Shown here: in pieces, positions 28,129 through 36,118 of the stretch
Numbering within the stretch: position 1 is the stretch's first letter
How the letters are laid out: each line of letters opens with the position of its first letter
NCBI GenBank assembly: GCA_017495165.1
Contig: JAFEII010000033.1
Span: 1 to 64,000, forward strand
Direction of reading: 5' to 3'
Source: Hydromonas sp.
GTDB taxonomy: Bacteria; Pseudomonadota; Gammaproteobacteria; Burkholderiales; Burkholderiaceae
Length of the DNA: 64,000 bases
Notes under the pieces: model-generated
What the model saw: the letters and a program-made list of their open reading frames with translations, nothing else
Databases searched by the model: none
What the model was told of the DNA's origin: nothing
Translations under genes and position numbers: made by a program

Positions 28129-31008
28129 TTAACGATTATTGGTAATTTTCTTGGTAAAAGAGCAACCAGCACTGAAATATTCAGAACAGCCCCAAAATAA
28201 TCCGTATTTCCCCTTCTTTTGAATTAACTTGCCAGACTTACAGCTAGGGCAGTGCGAAAACTTGGTTTTACATAAGTCATTGTCACACTGGTAATAGCCG
28301 CCAGCTTCTTTAATGAAACCTATGTTGCACGTATTGCAAGGATCCGAGGTATAAGTGCAATTAGGAAAGTTTTCGCAACCAAAGAAAGCCCCCTTAGATC
28401 CTATGCGTTCCACAACATGAGCAGATTTGCAAATCGGGCACATTCTTGAAAGTAAATTGTCTGCAAAGCGTTTTTCGACGTTATATGCTTCACTTGCTAA
28501 CTCCAAAAAGAAAATAGACGGCGATATTGAGTCCGCAATCAAATAAGCCCTTTGTTTTGCGCGAGTAAGCGCGACATAAAATAATCTGCGTTCCTCAGAA
28601 TAAGCAAAACCATCACCTACAGGTAATAAAATGTTAATTATCGGGTCGTTGACCATTTCATTTGGAAATCCTGAACGAGCTCTTTTTAAGCCTAAAACCA
28701 CAACAAAATCAGCCTCATATCCTTTGGCTCGATGGACGGTTTTAAATTCAAAACTACTACTGGGTGCTATTTTTTTTAAGGCCACATAGTCAATGCCTTC
28801 GTCATTATTGTTATTTCGCCCTAAAAACAAGATAGATGTGGGCTTATTTAAGGATAAAACGGATATTTCCTTCACAACGTCTTCTAAAAAACGCCCACTG
28901 TCTTTTTTAGGTTTTATTAAAACAATTTCTGGTTTATTGCTTTTTTTATAAGTCGTAATTTTTTTAGACAACTGTTTTGGGTTTTTTTGTATAAAGGCTG
29001 AAGCAACCTCCTCGATTTTATCGTTAAATCTAAAAGTGTTACTGAGAAATCGCTGTTCGTAGAATCCAAAAAAGTCACCAAAATTTGTCATCAACTCAAT
29101 ATCACTCCCTGTAAAACTGTAAATTGATTGCCAATCGTCGCCGACTGCAAATAGTTTGGCTTGTGTTGCTTTTTGTAATGCGGTTAACAGTTGGGCTCGA
29201 CCATAAGAAATGTCTTGAAACTCATCAATTAAAATATATTTATAGGGCAAAATTGCTTTTTTTTCAAGAATAGCATTGACAGAAAGATTAATCATGTCGT
29301 GAAAATCGATGTCTTTTTTTTCTTCAAGTTTCGCTGTATAAAAACCAAATATAAGTTGGAAAATTTTAAAGAATGCCCTAAACCTGAGGCTTACTTGATC
29401 ATTCGTAGCTTGCAATTTGGATAATAAAATTTGAGCATTGCCACCTCGACTTTTAAAAAGATTTAAAAATTGAGTCACTAATTTAGCAAATTCACTAATG
29501 TAGCCACGGTCGTTTAAGTCTTTTAAAAAATATTCTGGGTTTAGTGGAGAAAAAGACACCCCGACACTGGTTAGTCGAGCGCGCAAATTTGATAAAATAA
29601 CGCCTTCTTTTTTCTCGTAACTATAGGTTTCAATAAGCGTCGTTTGATTGTTTTTATGTAGCTCCCGTTTCCACTCCATACTTTGCCTATAATCCTCACA
29701 ATCAATAAAAACAGGAGTGCTTTCATCTTCATTAATTGCAAAATGCTCAATATATATATCATAATCGGGTAAATAAAAATCTGGCTTATAGCCTCGTTTT
29801 GAGGGTGTCGCCGTTTCGTATTTATAGTCTGGTTCATATTGATAATTGATACCAGAAGAACTTAAATAGTTTGCAATTTCAAGTTCCTCAAAACTTTTCA
29901 CAAACTCACCTTTAAACGTTATTAGTTGATTGGTTTTAGTGTATTGGTAGTATTCGCCTAAGTTTTTGAAGTCAAATTGATTTCGATAAGGTTTTGAGTG
30001 ACTAATAAAAAAATTAGCAGCAATTTCTATATGTTTTGGGATGTTGAAAACGTCATCTATTATCTGTGTCATCACTTTACCAAAAAGAGCATCGTTACCT
30101 ACAAAATCTGACAACGAGGGTTTTTCTTGGTGTGCTTGACCAAGGACATTAAGCCCAAAAGAGTGGAATGTATGGCAGTCGATATCTAATCCAACCTTGT
30201 CAAGAATTCGATTAAATATTTCTTCTTTAGCGGATTTATTAAAAGCCAGTATCAAAATTTCATGAGGCTGTGCTAATTGCTTTTCTATTAAATAGCCAAC
30301 TTTCCCCACCAAAAGACTTGTTTTACCTGAGCCCGCGGATGCAACAACCAGAACAGAATCCTCATCGCAAACAATAGACTCCCTTTGTTCAATGGTTAAC
30401 GGATTGCTCTCTATTTTTTCAAAATACTCCGCATATAGCGAAAGTTCGGTTGTTGTGAAATTTTTATTTTTCGATTTTTTATATTCATCAGGGTTTGCAT
30501 ACAGTTCAGAAATTAACCACAACTCGTTTATTGTATCCGCAGCTAATGGAAGCTGATGAAATGGTAACTTCAAATATTTACCTAAAGAAGAGATGACTTT
30601 AAATCGTTCATTTTTTTCACGCTCCGAAATGAAAAAATCACCTGATGTGGCTTTTGAACACCATTCTGCAGATTGCTGTATCAGTTTTTTATGAGTACTA
30701 ATTTCATGAGCAAGCTTCTCCGAAGTTGCTTTCTTTTCAGAGTAACTTGAGAGTAATATTTCTAACTGTTTTTTTGTGAATCCGTTTAATACTATTTGAG
30801 AGCCATTTGTTAATGAAAAAACTAGTTTATGAAACAACAATCCTGCAGCTTTCTCTATCGACAAAATCTCATGGAAATTAAATTTTTGCTTTTTCTCATT
30901 TATCTTAATTTCTGCTGAGTAGTCTCCCACCGTAATAAAAGAGCCATAAGTTTGTATGAGATTAAAAAGCCAATGAGTTTTAAATGTTAAGTCTGCTAGG
31001 TTAATCAT
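28129..31008 (-). CDS. UvrD/HelD-like helicase with PD-(D/E)XK-like insert and zinc ribbons
   Basis: A 959-residue superfamily 1 helicase. The start at 31008 (MINLADLTF) has AAGG upstream; the in-frame extension is unlike protein. Order: HelD-like N-terminal region; Walker A VASAGSGKTSLL near 223; an insert near 380-470 with GYKPDFYLPDYDIYIEHF and MEWKRELH plus TLIETYSYE, matching a PD-(D/E)XK nuclease; ILIDEFQDIS; VGDDWQSIYSF; TVHRAKGYEADFVV; YVALTRAKQRAYLI. The last 105 residues hold topoisomerase-like C4 zinc ribbons (CPIC, CNTC, CPSC pairs). DNA is clearly more AT-rich than its neighbours, indicating transfer. A role in phage or plasmid defence is plausible but inferred. Confidence 0.85.
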   Translation of the reverse strand: MINLADLTFKTHWLFNLIQTYGSFITVGDYSAEIKINEKKQKFNFHEILSIEKAAGLLFHKLVFSLTNGSQIVLNGFTKKQLEILLSSYSEKKATSEKLAHEISTHKKLIQQSAEWCSKATSGDFFISEREKNERFKVISSLGKYLKLPFHQLPLAADTINELWLISELYANPDEYKKSKNKNFTTTELSLYAEYFEKIESNPLTIEQRESIVCDEDSVLVVASAGSGKTSLLVGKVGYLIEKQLAQPHEILILAFNKSAKEEIFNRILDKVGLDIDCHTFHSFGLNVLGQAHQEKPSLSDFVGNDALFGKVMTQIIDDVFNIPKHIEIAANFFISHSKPYRNQFDFKNLGEYYQYTKTNQLITFKGEFVKSFEELEIANYLSSSGINYQYEPDYKYETATPSKRGYKPDFYLPDYDIYIEHFAINEDESTPVFIDCEDYRQSMEWKRELHKNNQTTLIETYSYEKKEGVILSNLRARLTSVGVSFSPLNPEYFLKDLNDRGYISEFAKLVTQFLNLFKSRGGNAQILLSKLQATNDQVSLRFRAFFKIFQLIFGFYTAKLEEKKDIDFHDMINLSVNAILEKKAILPYKYILIDEFQDISYGRAQLLTALQKATQAKLFAVGDDWQSIYSFTGSDIELMTNFGDFFGFYEQRFLSNTFRFNDKIEEVASAFIQKNPKQLSKKITTYKKSNKPEIVLIKPKKDSGRFLEDVVKEISVLSLNKPTSILFLGRNNNNDEGIDYVALKKIAPSSSFEFKTVHRAKGYEADFVVVLGLKRARSGFPNEMVNDPIINILLPVGDGFAYSEERRLFYVALTRAKQRAYLIADSISPSIFFLELASEAYNVEKRFADNLLSRMCPICKSAHVVERIGSKGAFFGCENFPNCTYTSDPCNTCNIGFIKEAGGYYQCDNDLCKTKFSHCPSCKSGKLIQKKGKYGLFWGCSEYFSAGCSFTKKITNNR

Positions 31009-31237
31009 AGTTCGCCTTGTACCGTATAAATACCGCGCTTGTTTTCTCGAAGCAGGTGGAGAGTCGCGCAGATCGTGAGTAAGAGGGGCAGAGATCCGCA
31101 GCATCGCCATATAAGTCACGGTATTTGGGCGCGTGCGCAAAACATTTGAGCGTCAAGTCTTCAAAATATGTGCCTTTTCCGCGCTCAGATTGGGCGGATT
31201 GGCAAAAGTGCGTGAGCATGTTGCGAAGGGCGTTCAT
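31001..31237 (-). pseudogene. 5' remnant of a restriction/helicase-type gene
   Basis: A 78-codon stub with a good ribosome site (AAGGAA) and ATG at 31237. The first ~45 residues (SAQSERGKGTYFEDLTLK followed by YRDLYGDA) resemble the N-terminal Mrr-like domain of large type ISP/DEAD-box restriction enzymes. The similarity then breaks off and the frame runs into the start of the UvrD-like gene. The rest of the parent gene, normally over 800 codons, is absent. The best reading is a deletion or replacement junction. Family call is from pattern recognition only. Confidence 0.5.
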
Positions 31238-31286
31238 AAATTCCTTGTGTGAGATGACAAAGCGGCAAAATTAGGATGATTGCCTG

Positions 31287-32306
31287 TTACTTCTTATCCT
31301 TCGCACTCAAAAACGCATCCGAATAAAACGCAGACTCGGGCAGGCGGCGCGTGGTGGTAAAGGCTTCATGCGCCACTTGCACCATGGCGGGGGCGCCGCA
31401 GGCGTAGACTTCATGCGCAAATAAATCGGCAAAATCATTCAGCACCGCATCATGCACAAAGCCGCTGCGCCCAGCCCAGTTGTCTTCAGGCAGCGCGTCT
31501 GAAATCACGGGGATGTACGTAAAGTTGGGGATGGTTTGCGCCCAATTTTGCGCCAGTTCGTGCAGATACAGGTCTTGCGGGCGGCGCACGCCCCAGTACA
31601 GTGCGACGGGGCGGGTGATGCCTTTTTGCTGCATTTCTTCCACAATCGCTTTGATGGGGGCAAAACCTGTGCCTGAGACCACAAACACGCATGGCGCATG
31701 TGAGTCCAAATTAAGCGAAAAAGTCCCGAGCGGGCCTTCAATTCGCAAAATATCGCGCTCTTTCATGCTGGAAAATAATTGGTCGGTAAATACGCCGCCG
31801 GGCATGTGGCGGATGTGCAGCTCTAAAATTTTGTCATCCAAGCGCGGCGCGCACGCCATGGAGTAGCTGCGGCGCGTGCCGTCGCGCAAAATGAAGTCAA
31901 TGTATTGGCCGCCACGGTATTCAAACGCGTCATTGGCGGGCAGTTGCAGTTCCACGAGCATGATGTCGCCAGACGGGCGGGTCATTGAAATAATTCGGGT
32001 GGGCAGTTTTTTAATCGGATATGCGCCGCTGGCAATCACGCGCGCCTCAATGGTGACGTCAGAGTTGACCGTGGTGTGGCACAAAAGCGCCACGCCGTGT
32101 TCGCGCTCCTCATCGGTAATGGCGTTACTTTTGTCGTTGTGCGTCACGTCGCCCGATACAATCATGGCCTTGCATGAGCCGCACGCGCCGTCTTTGCAGC
32201 CATAAGGCAAAATCACGTTTTGGCGCAACGCCGCGTCAAGGATAAACTCGCCCGAGTTGATTTGAAAGGTGTCGTTCGATGGTAAAACCGTAATGGTGTG
32301 GCTCAT
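31287..32306 (-). CDS. Ferredoxin:NAD(P)H oxidoreductase, AscD/RfbI-like
   Basis: A 339-residue flavoprotein often annotated as CDP-6-deoxy-delta-3,4-glucoseen reductase. The N-terminal plant-type [2Fe-2S] domain has CKDGACGSC and the fourth Cys in ALLCHT. It is followed by an FAD-binding barrel with RSYSMAC and an NAD-binding domain with VSGTGFAPIKAI and VYACGAPAMVQ. ATG 32306 is preferred over an upstream TTG. No deoxysugar genes are nearby, so it is more likely a general electron-transfer reductase; its partner is unknown. Confidence 0.85.
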   Translation of the reverse strand: MSHTITVLPSNDTFQINSGEFILDAALRQNVILPYGCKDGACGSCKAMIVSGDVTHNDKSNAITDEEREHGVALLCHTTVNSDVTIEARVIASGAYPIKKLPTRIISMTRPSGDIMLVELQLPANDAFEYRGGQYIDFILRDGTRRSYSMACAPRLDDKILELHIRHMPGGVFTDQLFSSMKERDILRIEGPLGTFSLNLDSHAPCVFVVSGTGFAPIKAIVEEMQQKGITRPVALYWGVRRPQDLYLHELAQNWAQTIPNFTYIPVISDALPEDNWAGRSGFVHDAVLNDFADLFAHEVYACGAPAMVQVAHEAFTTTRRLPESAFYSDAFLSAKDKK

Positions 32307-32729
32307 GTGCGCTCGCAAGGTAAAAGGGTCGATAAAAAGAAAAAATCAAGGAAAAAACCAAAGCGCCATTGTACACGGCAAAGCCCACACCGCCAACCGC
32401 TGCGAGCCTTTGCGGCATCATTTTTAAAACCCCTCAGGACCAAAAACCACCGCTTGTTTGGCGGGCACTTTTTGAAACTCCGTCATGCTTGAGCGTACGC
32501 TGAGCCTGGCAACAGTGGGGCAAAGCAATCGTTTTGAATCATGGCGCATACAAGGCTTTCAGGGGAGAAAGCAATTTTAACCGACAGCTTGACTTGGCTC
32601 GCAATTGTTTGTAATCAGTAAAAATGCGACCCAATGAATGTTGCTTGCATCAATTGCAAATGTTGTGAAATAATGTACTGCTTTATCCATAAGGGCGTAT
32701 TTAAAACGCCAACCCTCAAGGAGATAGAA
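32307..32729. other. Divergent intergenic region between the reductase and tctC
   Basis: About 420 bp with no convincing gene. A possible tctC promoter is TTGCAT (32645-32650) with AATAAT (32669-32674). The palindrome TTGCAA lies between them and could be regulator-linked, but both calls are weak. Nothing else was recognised. Confidence 0.3.
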
Positions 32730-33737
32730 ATGTTGCAAAAAAAATGGCTCACCATCTTGGCGGCCGCGCTGCTGAGTACTTCATTAACAGGCTGTGGTGA
32801 CAAAAAGAAAGACCCTAACGCGGCTTACGCGCCCAAATCCATCACAATGGTTGCGCCGTCTGATGCAGGCGGTGGTTGGGACAAAACCGCACGCTCAATT
32901 ACCAAAATCATGAGCGACACCAAACTCGTTGCCGTGCCGATGTCGGTTGAGAATGCACCGGGTGCCAGCGGCGCTAAGTTTCTTGCGGCGTATTTAGCCA
33001 AGGATGTCGGCAATGATGCCAAGTTGTTTGTCAGCTCGCCGCCGATTCTGATCAATAACTTAAAAAAAGATGGCAGCCCGTCAGGCTATAAAGATGTCAC
33101 GCCATTAGCGGCATTAACCCAAGATTTTGGCGTTTTAGCCGTAAAAACTGACTCGCCGATTAAAGACGTGGAAGAGTTGATTGCCAAAATCAAAGCCGAC
33201 CCATCCAAGGTGAGTATTGCCGGTGGCTCATCACCAGGCAGCATGGATCATTTGTTGGCGTTATTGCCCTTACAAAAATCAGGCGTGGATATCGCCAAGG
33301 TTAAATACTTACCATTTGATGGCGGTGGCAAAGCAGTGGTTGCGCTATTGGGCGGCGAGGCAGAGGTTTTATCTACCGATGCATCCGGCGTGGCCGAAAT
33401 GGCCAAAGCAGGTAAAGTCCGCGTATTGTCCGTCAGCGCGCCCGCCCGGTTGACCGAAGGCCCACTAACCGCTGTGCCGACATTGAAGGAGTCTGGCATT
33501 GACGCAGAGTTCATTATCTGGCGTGGCGTTTTCGGCCCAAAAGACATGTCGCCAATGGCTTATAAGTACTGGCAAACGGCATTAAAAAATCTGTCAGACA
33601 AGCCTGAATGGAAAACCGAGCTACAAACTCAAGGCTGGACGGGTGATTTTAAAGATGGCGAACAATTCAAAGCCTTTTTAGCGCAACAAGAAGCCACTTT
33701 AAGCCGTTTATTAAGTTCTTTAGGCTTGGCAAAATAA
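32730..33737 (+). CDS. tctC: Tripartite tricarboxylate transporter substrate-binding lipoprotein (Bug/TctC)
   Basis: A 335-residue periplasmic receptor. ATG 32730 is preceded by AAGGAG and opens a lipoprotein signal with lipobox LTGC. Mature sequence shows TctC features: ITMVAPSDAGGGWDKTAR, ENAPGASGAKFLA, and VSIAGGSSPGSMDH. It captures a carboxylate (ligand not predictable) for the TctAB membrane pair encoded just downstream. A strong terminator right after this gene probably makes the receptor more abundant than the permease. Confidence 0.92.
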   Translation: MLQKKWLTILAAALLSTSLTGCGDKKKDPNAAYAPKSITMVAPSDAGGGWDKTARSITKIMSDTKLVAVPMSVENAPGASGAKFLAAYLAKDVGNDAKLFVSSPPILINNLKKDGSPSGYKDVTPLAALTQDFGVLAVKTDSPIKDVEELIAKIKADPSKVSIAGGSSPGSMDHLLALLPLQKSGVDIAKVKYLPFDGGGKAVVALLGGEAEVLSTDASGVAEMAKAGKVRVLSVSAPARLTEGPLTAVPTLKESGIDAEFIIWRGVFGPKDMSPMAYKYWQTALKNLSDKPEWKTELQTQGWTGDFKDGEQFKAFLAQQEATLSRLLSSLGLAK

Positions 33738-33749
33738 ACCTTGAGGGTT

Positions 33750-33785
33750 AAAAATGCACGCTCGCTCTCGCAGCGTGCATTTTTA
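33750..33785 (+). terminator. Terminator between tctC and tctB
   Basis: A perfect 13-bp stem: AAAAATGCACGCT (33750-33762) with AGCGTGCATTTTT (33772-33784), 9-nt loop. It probably allows partial read-through into tctBA, a common way to overproduce the binding protein. Confidence 0.85.
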
Positions 33786-33826
33786 TGCATTCAATATCAT
33801 GCCGTGTTTCAGTTAGAAGTCCTGCG

Positions 33827-33845
33827 TTGCGGGCTGGGCCCGCAA
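33827..33845. repeat. Short palindromic repeat (TTGCGGGC type)
   Basis: TTGCGGGC (33827-33834), loop TGG, GCCCGCAA (33838-33845), in the tctC-tctB gap. It is related to the palindrome at 22721-22741. Confidence 0.5.
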
Positions 33846-33924
33846 TCTTCCCCCAGCGTTTACCCAGCATTTATAACCAACGCTTAACTGAAATATAGCT
33901 TCATACAATAATAAAGGAGACAGC

Positions 33925-34398
33925 ATGTCCCGCCGTTTTGACTTCATCGCCAGTTTATGTTTTTTATTTATCGGTATTTTCTTTTTTACCGCCAGCACAC
34001 GTTTGGCTGGCAATGTCATTGGTGGCGCGGTCACGCCCGCCACATTTCCCAAAGCCTTTGGTGCGCTCTTGGTTTTTTTGAGCGCATTATTGCTGTTTGA
34101 AACCTTAAAGAAAAAAGCCTTAAATGTAAGAGTGAATCATGATGCGCCAGAGGATCGCACTTACTACAGGCGATTTTTTATTATTTTGGGCGCGATGGTC
34201 GGCTATATCGTTTTGATTGAGCCGCTGGGTTTTATTCTCAGCACTTTTTTGTTTTTGGTCGTCGCCTTTCAAGCGATGGAACGCACGCATTTGCTCAAAA
34301 CATTCTTGATTGCGGGCGGATTTTCGTTGGTGATTTATTTTGTATTCATTAAGCTACTCGAAGCCAGCGTACCGTCTTGGCCGAGTTTTTTAAGTTAA
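33925..34398 (+). CDS. tctB: Tripartite tricarboxylate transporter small subunit TctB
   Basis: A 157-residue membrane protein with four hydrophobic helices. It starts RRFDFIASLCFLFIGIFFF, and the TctB-typical GGAVTPATFPKAFG and EPLGFILSTFLFL are visible. The role of the small subunit is poorly defined but it is needed with TctA. AAGGAG precedes the ATG; tctA starts 12 bp after its stop. Confidence 0.9.
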   Translation: MSRRFDFIASLCFLFIGIFFFTASTRLAGNVIGGAVTPATFPKAFGALLVFLSALLLFETLKKKALNVRVNHDAPEDRTYYRRFFIILGAMVGYIVLIEPLGFILSTFLFLVVAFQAMERTHLLKTFLIAGGFSLVIYFVFIKLLEASVPSWPSFLS

Positions 34399-34410
34399 CC
34401 GGAGAGCACA

Positions 34411-35949
34411 ATGAGTACATTAGATTACTTAATGCAAGGTTTTAACGTGTCATTTTTGTGGTACAACTTGCTGTTTGCGTTTATGGGCTGTTTGTTGGGC
34501 ACGATTGTCGGCGTTTTACCTGGTATCGGCCCGATGAGCGGCGTGGCGCTGTTAATTCCCATCACCGCCTCAATCACCAGCGCACTGGGCTTGCCCAATG
34601 AAGATGCGGCAACCAGTTCGATTATTTTGCTATCAGGCGTGTATTACGGTGCCATGTATGGTGGGTCAACCACTTCTATTTTACTTAATACACCGGGTGA
34701 GTCGTCATCTGTGGTGACCGCTTTAGATGGCTATCAAATGGCCAAGCAAGGCCGCGCAGGCAGTGCATTGTCGATTTCAGCGATTGGCTCGTTTGTCGGC
34801 GGGATTGTGACCTTGATTGCGCTGATTTTAATGGCAGAACCGTTGTCTGAAATTGCGATTAAGTTCACCAGTGTGGAGTACTTTTCGCTGATGATTTTGG
34901 GGTTGTGCGCCATTTGTGGCTTGGCAGGTAAATCGATGACCAAGGCCTTGATTATGACCACGCTGGGTTTGTTACTTGCGACCATCGGCACAGACCAGTT
35001 CTCAGGCGTGGAGCGGTTTACTTTTGGCATATTGTCGCTGTCTGAAGGGATTGCGTTTTTAACGTTGGCGGTGGGTTTATTTGCGGTCGGCGAAGTCTTT
35101 AAAACAATTTTGTCAGAGGACACGCACAACATTCAAATTGCCAAAATCACCCGCCTGTACCCCACCATGGATGAAATGAAAGAGTCTGCAGGCCCGATTG
35201 CGCGCGGCTCAATTTTAGGGTTTTTTATTGGAATTTTGCCAGGCGCAGGCGCGATTTTGGCCTCGTTTTTCTCGTACATCATGGAGAAAAAACTGTCAAA
35301 AAACCCCGAAAAATTCGGACACGGTGCCATTGCAGGCGTAGCAGGCCCTGAAACCGCAAATAATGCAGCATCAGGCGGCGCAATGGTGCCGTTGCTGACA
35401 TTGGGCATTCCAAGCTCGGGTACGGCGGCGATTTTAATGGGGGCGTTGATTATGTATAACGTGCAACCAGGCCCGCTGTTGTTTTCTGAGCATCCAAAAG
35501 TCGCGTGGGGTTTAATCGCCAGTATGTTTATTGGCAATGTCATGTTGTTGGTTTTAAATTTACCGCTGGTGAGCATATTTGCCAAAATCATCAGCACACC
35601 TGCCAAGTATTTATTGCCGATTATCCTTTCGATTTCAATTTTTGGCGTTTTGTCGACGCAAAACCTCATGATGGATCTGTGGATTTTATTGGCCTGTGGC
35701 GTGTTTGGCTTTTGGTTTTCAAAGCATGACTACCCTGTTGCACCGCTGGTTTTAAGTGTGATTTTAGGGCCAATGATGGAGGCCAACTTAGGCCGAGCCT
35801 TAAACCAATCCGAAGGCAGTTGGGGTATATTTATCAGCCCAGCACACCCAGTTTCTTTGGTATTTGTGATTGTGGCTGTGCTGTGGATTGTCGTACCGCT
35901 GTTGCTCAAACTGCGTGGCAAATCGGTGTTGGTCAATGATGAGGGCTGA
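34411..35949 (+). CDS. tctA: Tripartite tricarboxylate transporter large subunit TctA
   Basis: A 512-residue inner-membrane permease with about 11-12 hydrophobic segments. The two TctA signature regions are GTIVGVLPGIGPMSGVALL near the N-terminus and FIGILPGAGAILASFFSY in the middle, with YYGAMYGGSTTSILLNTPG between them. No tctDE two-component genes are adjacent. The operon ends at a strong terminator 22 bp downstream. Confidence 0.95.
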   Translation: MSTLDYLMQGFNVSFLWYNLLFAFMGCLLGTIVGVLPGIGPMSGVALLIPITASITSALGLPNEDAATSSIILLSGVYYGAMYGGSTTSILLNTPGESSSVVTALDGYQMAKQGRAGSALSISAIGSFVGGIVTLIALILMAEPLSEIAIKFTSVEYFSLMILGLCAICGLAGKSMTKALIMTTLGLLLATIGTDQFSGVERFTFGILSLSEGIAFLTLAVGLFAVGEVFKTILSEDTHNIQIAKITRLYPTMDEMKESAGPIARGSILGFFIGILPGAGAILASFFSYIMEKKLSKNPEKFGHGAIAGVAGPETANNAASGGAMVPLLTLGIPSSGTAAILMGALIMYNVQPGPLLFSEHPKVAWGLIASMFIGNVMLLVLNLPLVSIFAKIISTPAKYLLPIILSISIFGVLSTQNLMMDLWILLACGVFGFWFSKHDYPVAPLVLSVILGPMMEANLGRALNQSEGSWGIFISPAHPVSLVFVIVAVLWIVVPLLLKLRGKSVLVNDEG

Positions 35950-35970
35950 TTTTGCTTGAGCGCTAACCTC

Positions 35971-36008
35971 AAAATGGCGTGGCATTCTTGGATGCCACGC
36001 CATTTTTC
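35971..36008 (+). terminator. Terminator of tctCBA
   Basis: A 15-bp perfect stem, AAAATGGCGTGGCAT (35971-35985) with ATGCCACGCCATTTT (35992-36006), loop TCTTGG, ending in a T run. The A/T symmetry allows action in both directions. Confidence 0.9.
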
Positions 36009-36118
36009 AGCTGGCAGCAAAAAAAACCATTATCGGCTATCCTTACGAATTACTAAATTTGACTGTGCTACACATTTAACAACATGAATTCAACTACGAA
36101 ACATAACGAAAGCCGCCC

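Noticed and set aside
28129-31008. Reading the helicase as GajB of a Gabija system
   Set aside because: No OLD-family GajA nuclease gene is adjacent, and the protein is far longer, with a nuclease-like insert and zinc ribbons.
31009-31140. Forty-four-codon N-terminal extension of the UvrD-like helicase
   Set aside because: The extension overlaps the restriction-gene remnant, looks non-proteinaceous, and the ATG at 31008 has a ribosome site and begins a HelD-like N-terminus.
31287-32306. A deoxysugar-biosynthesis cluster around the AscD-like reductase
   Set aside because: No nucleotide-sugar genes are adjacent; the annotation name reflects distant homology of a general ferredoxin reductase.
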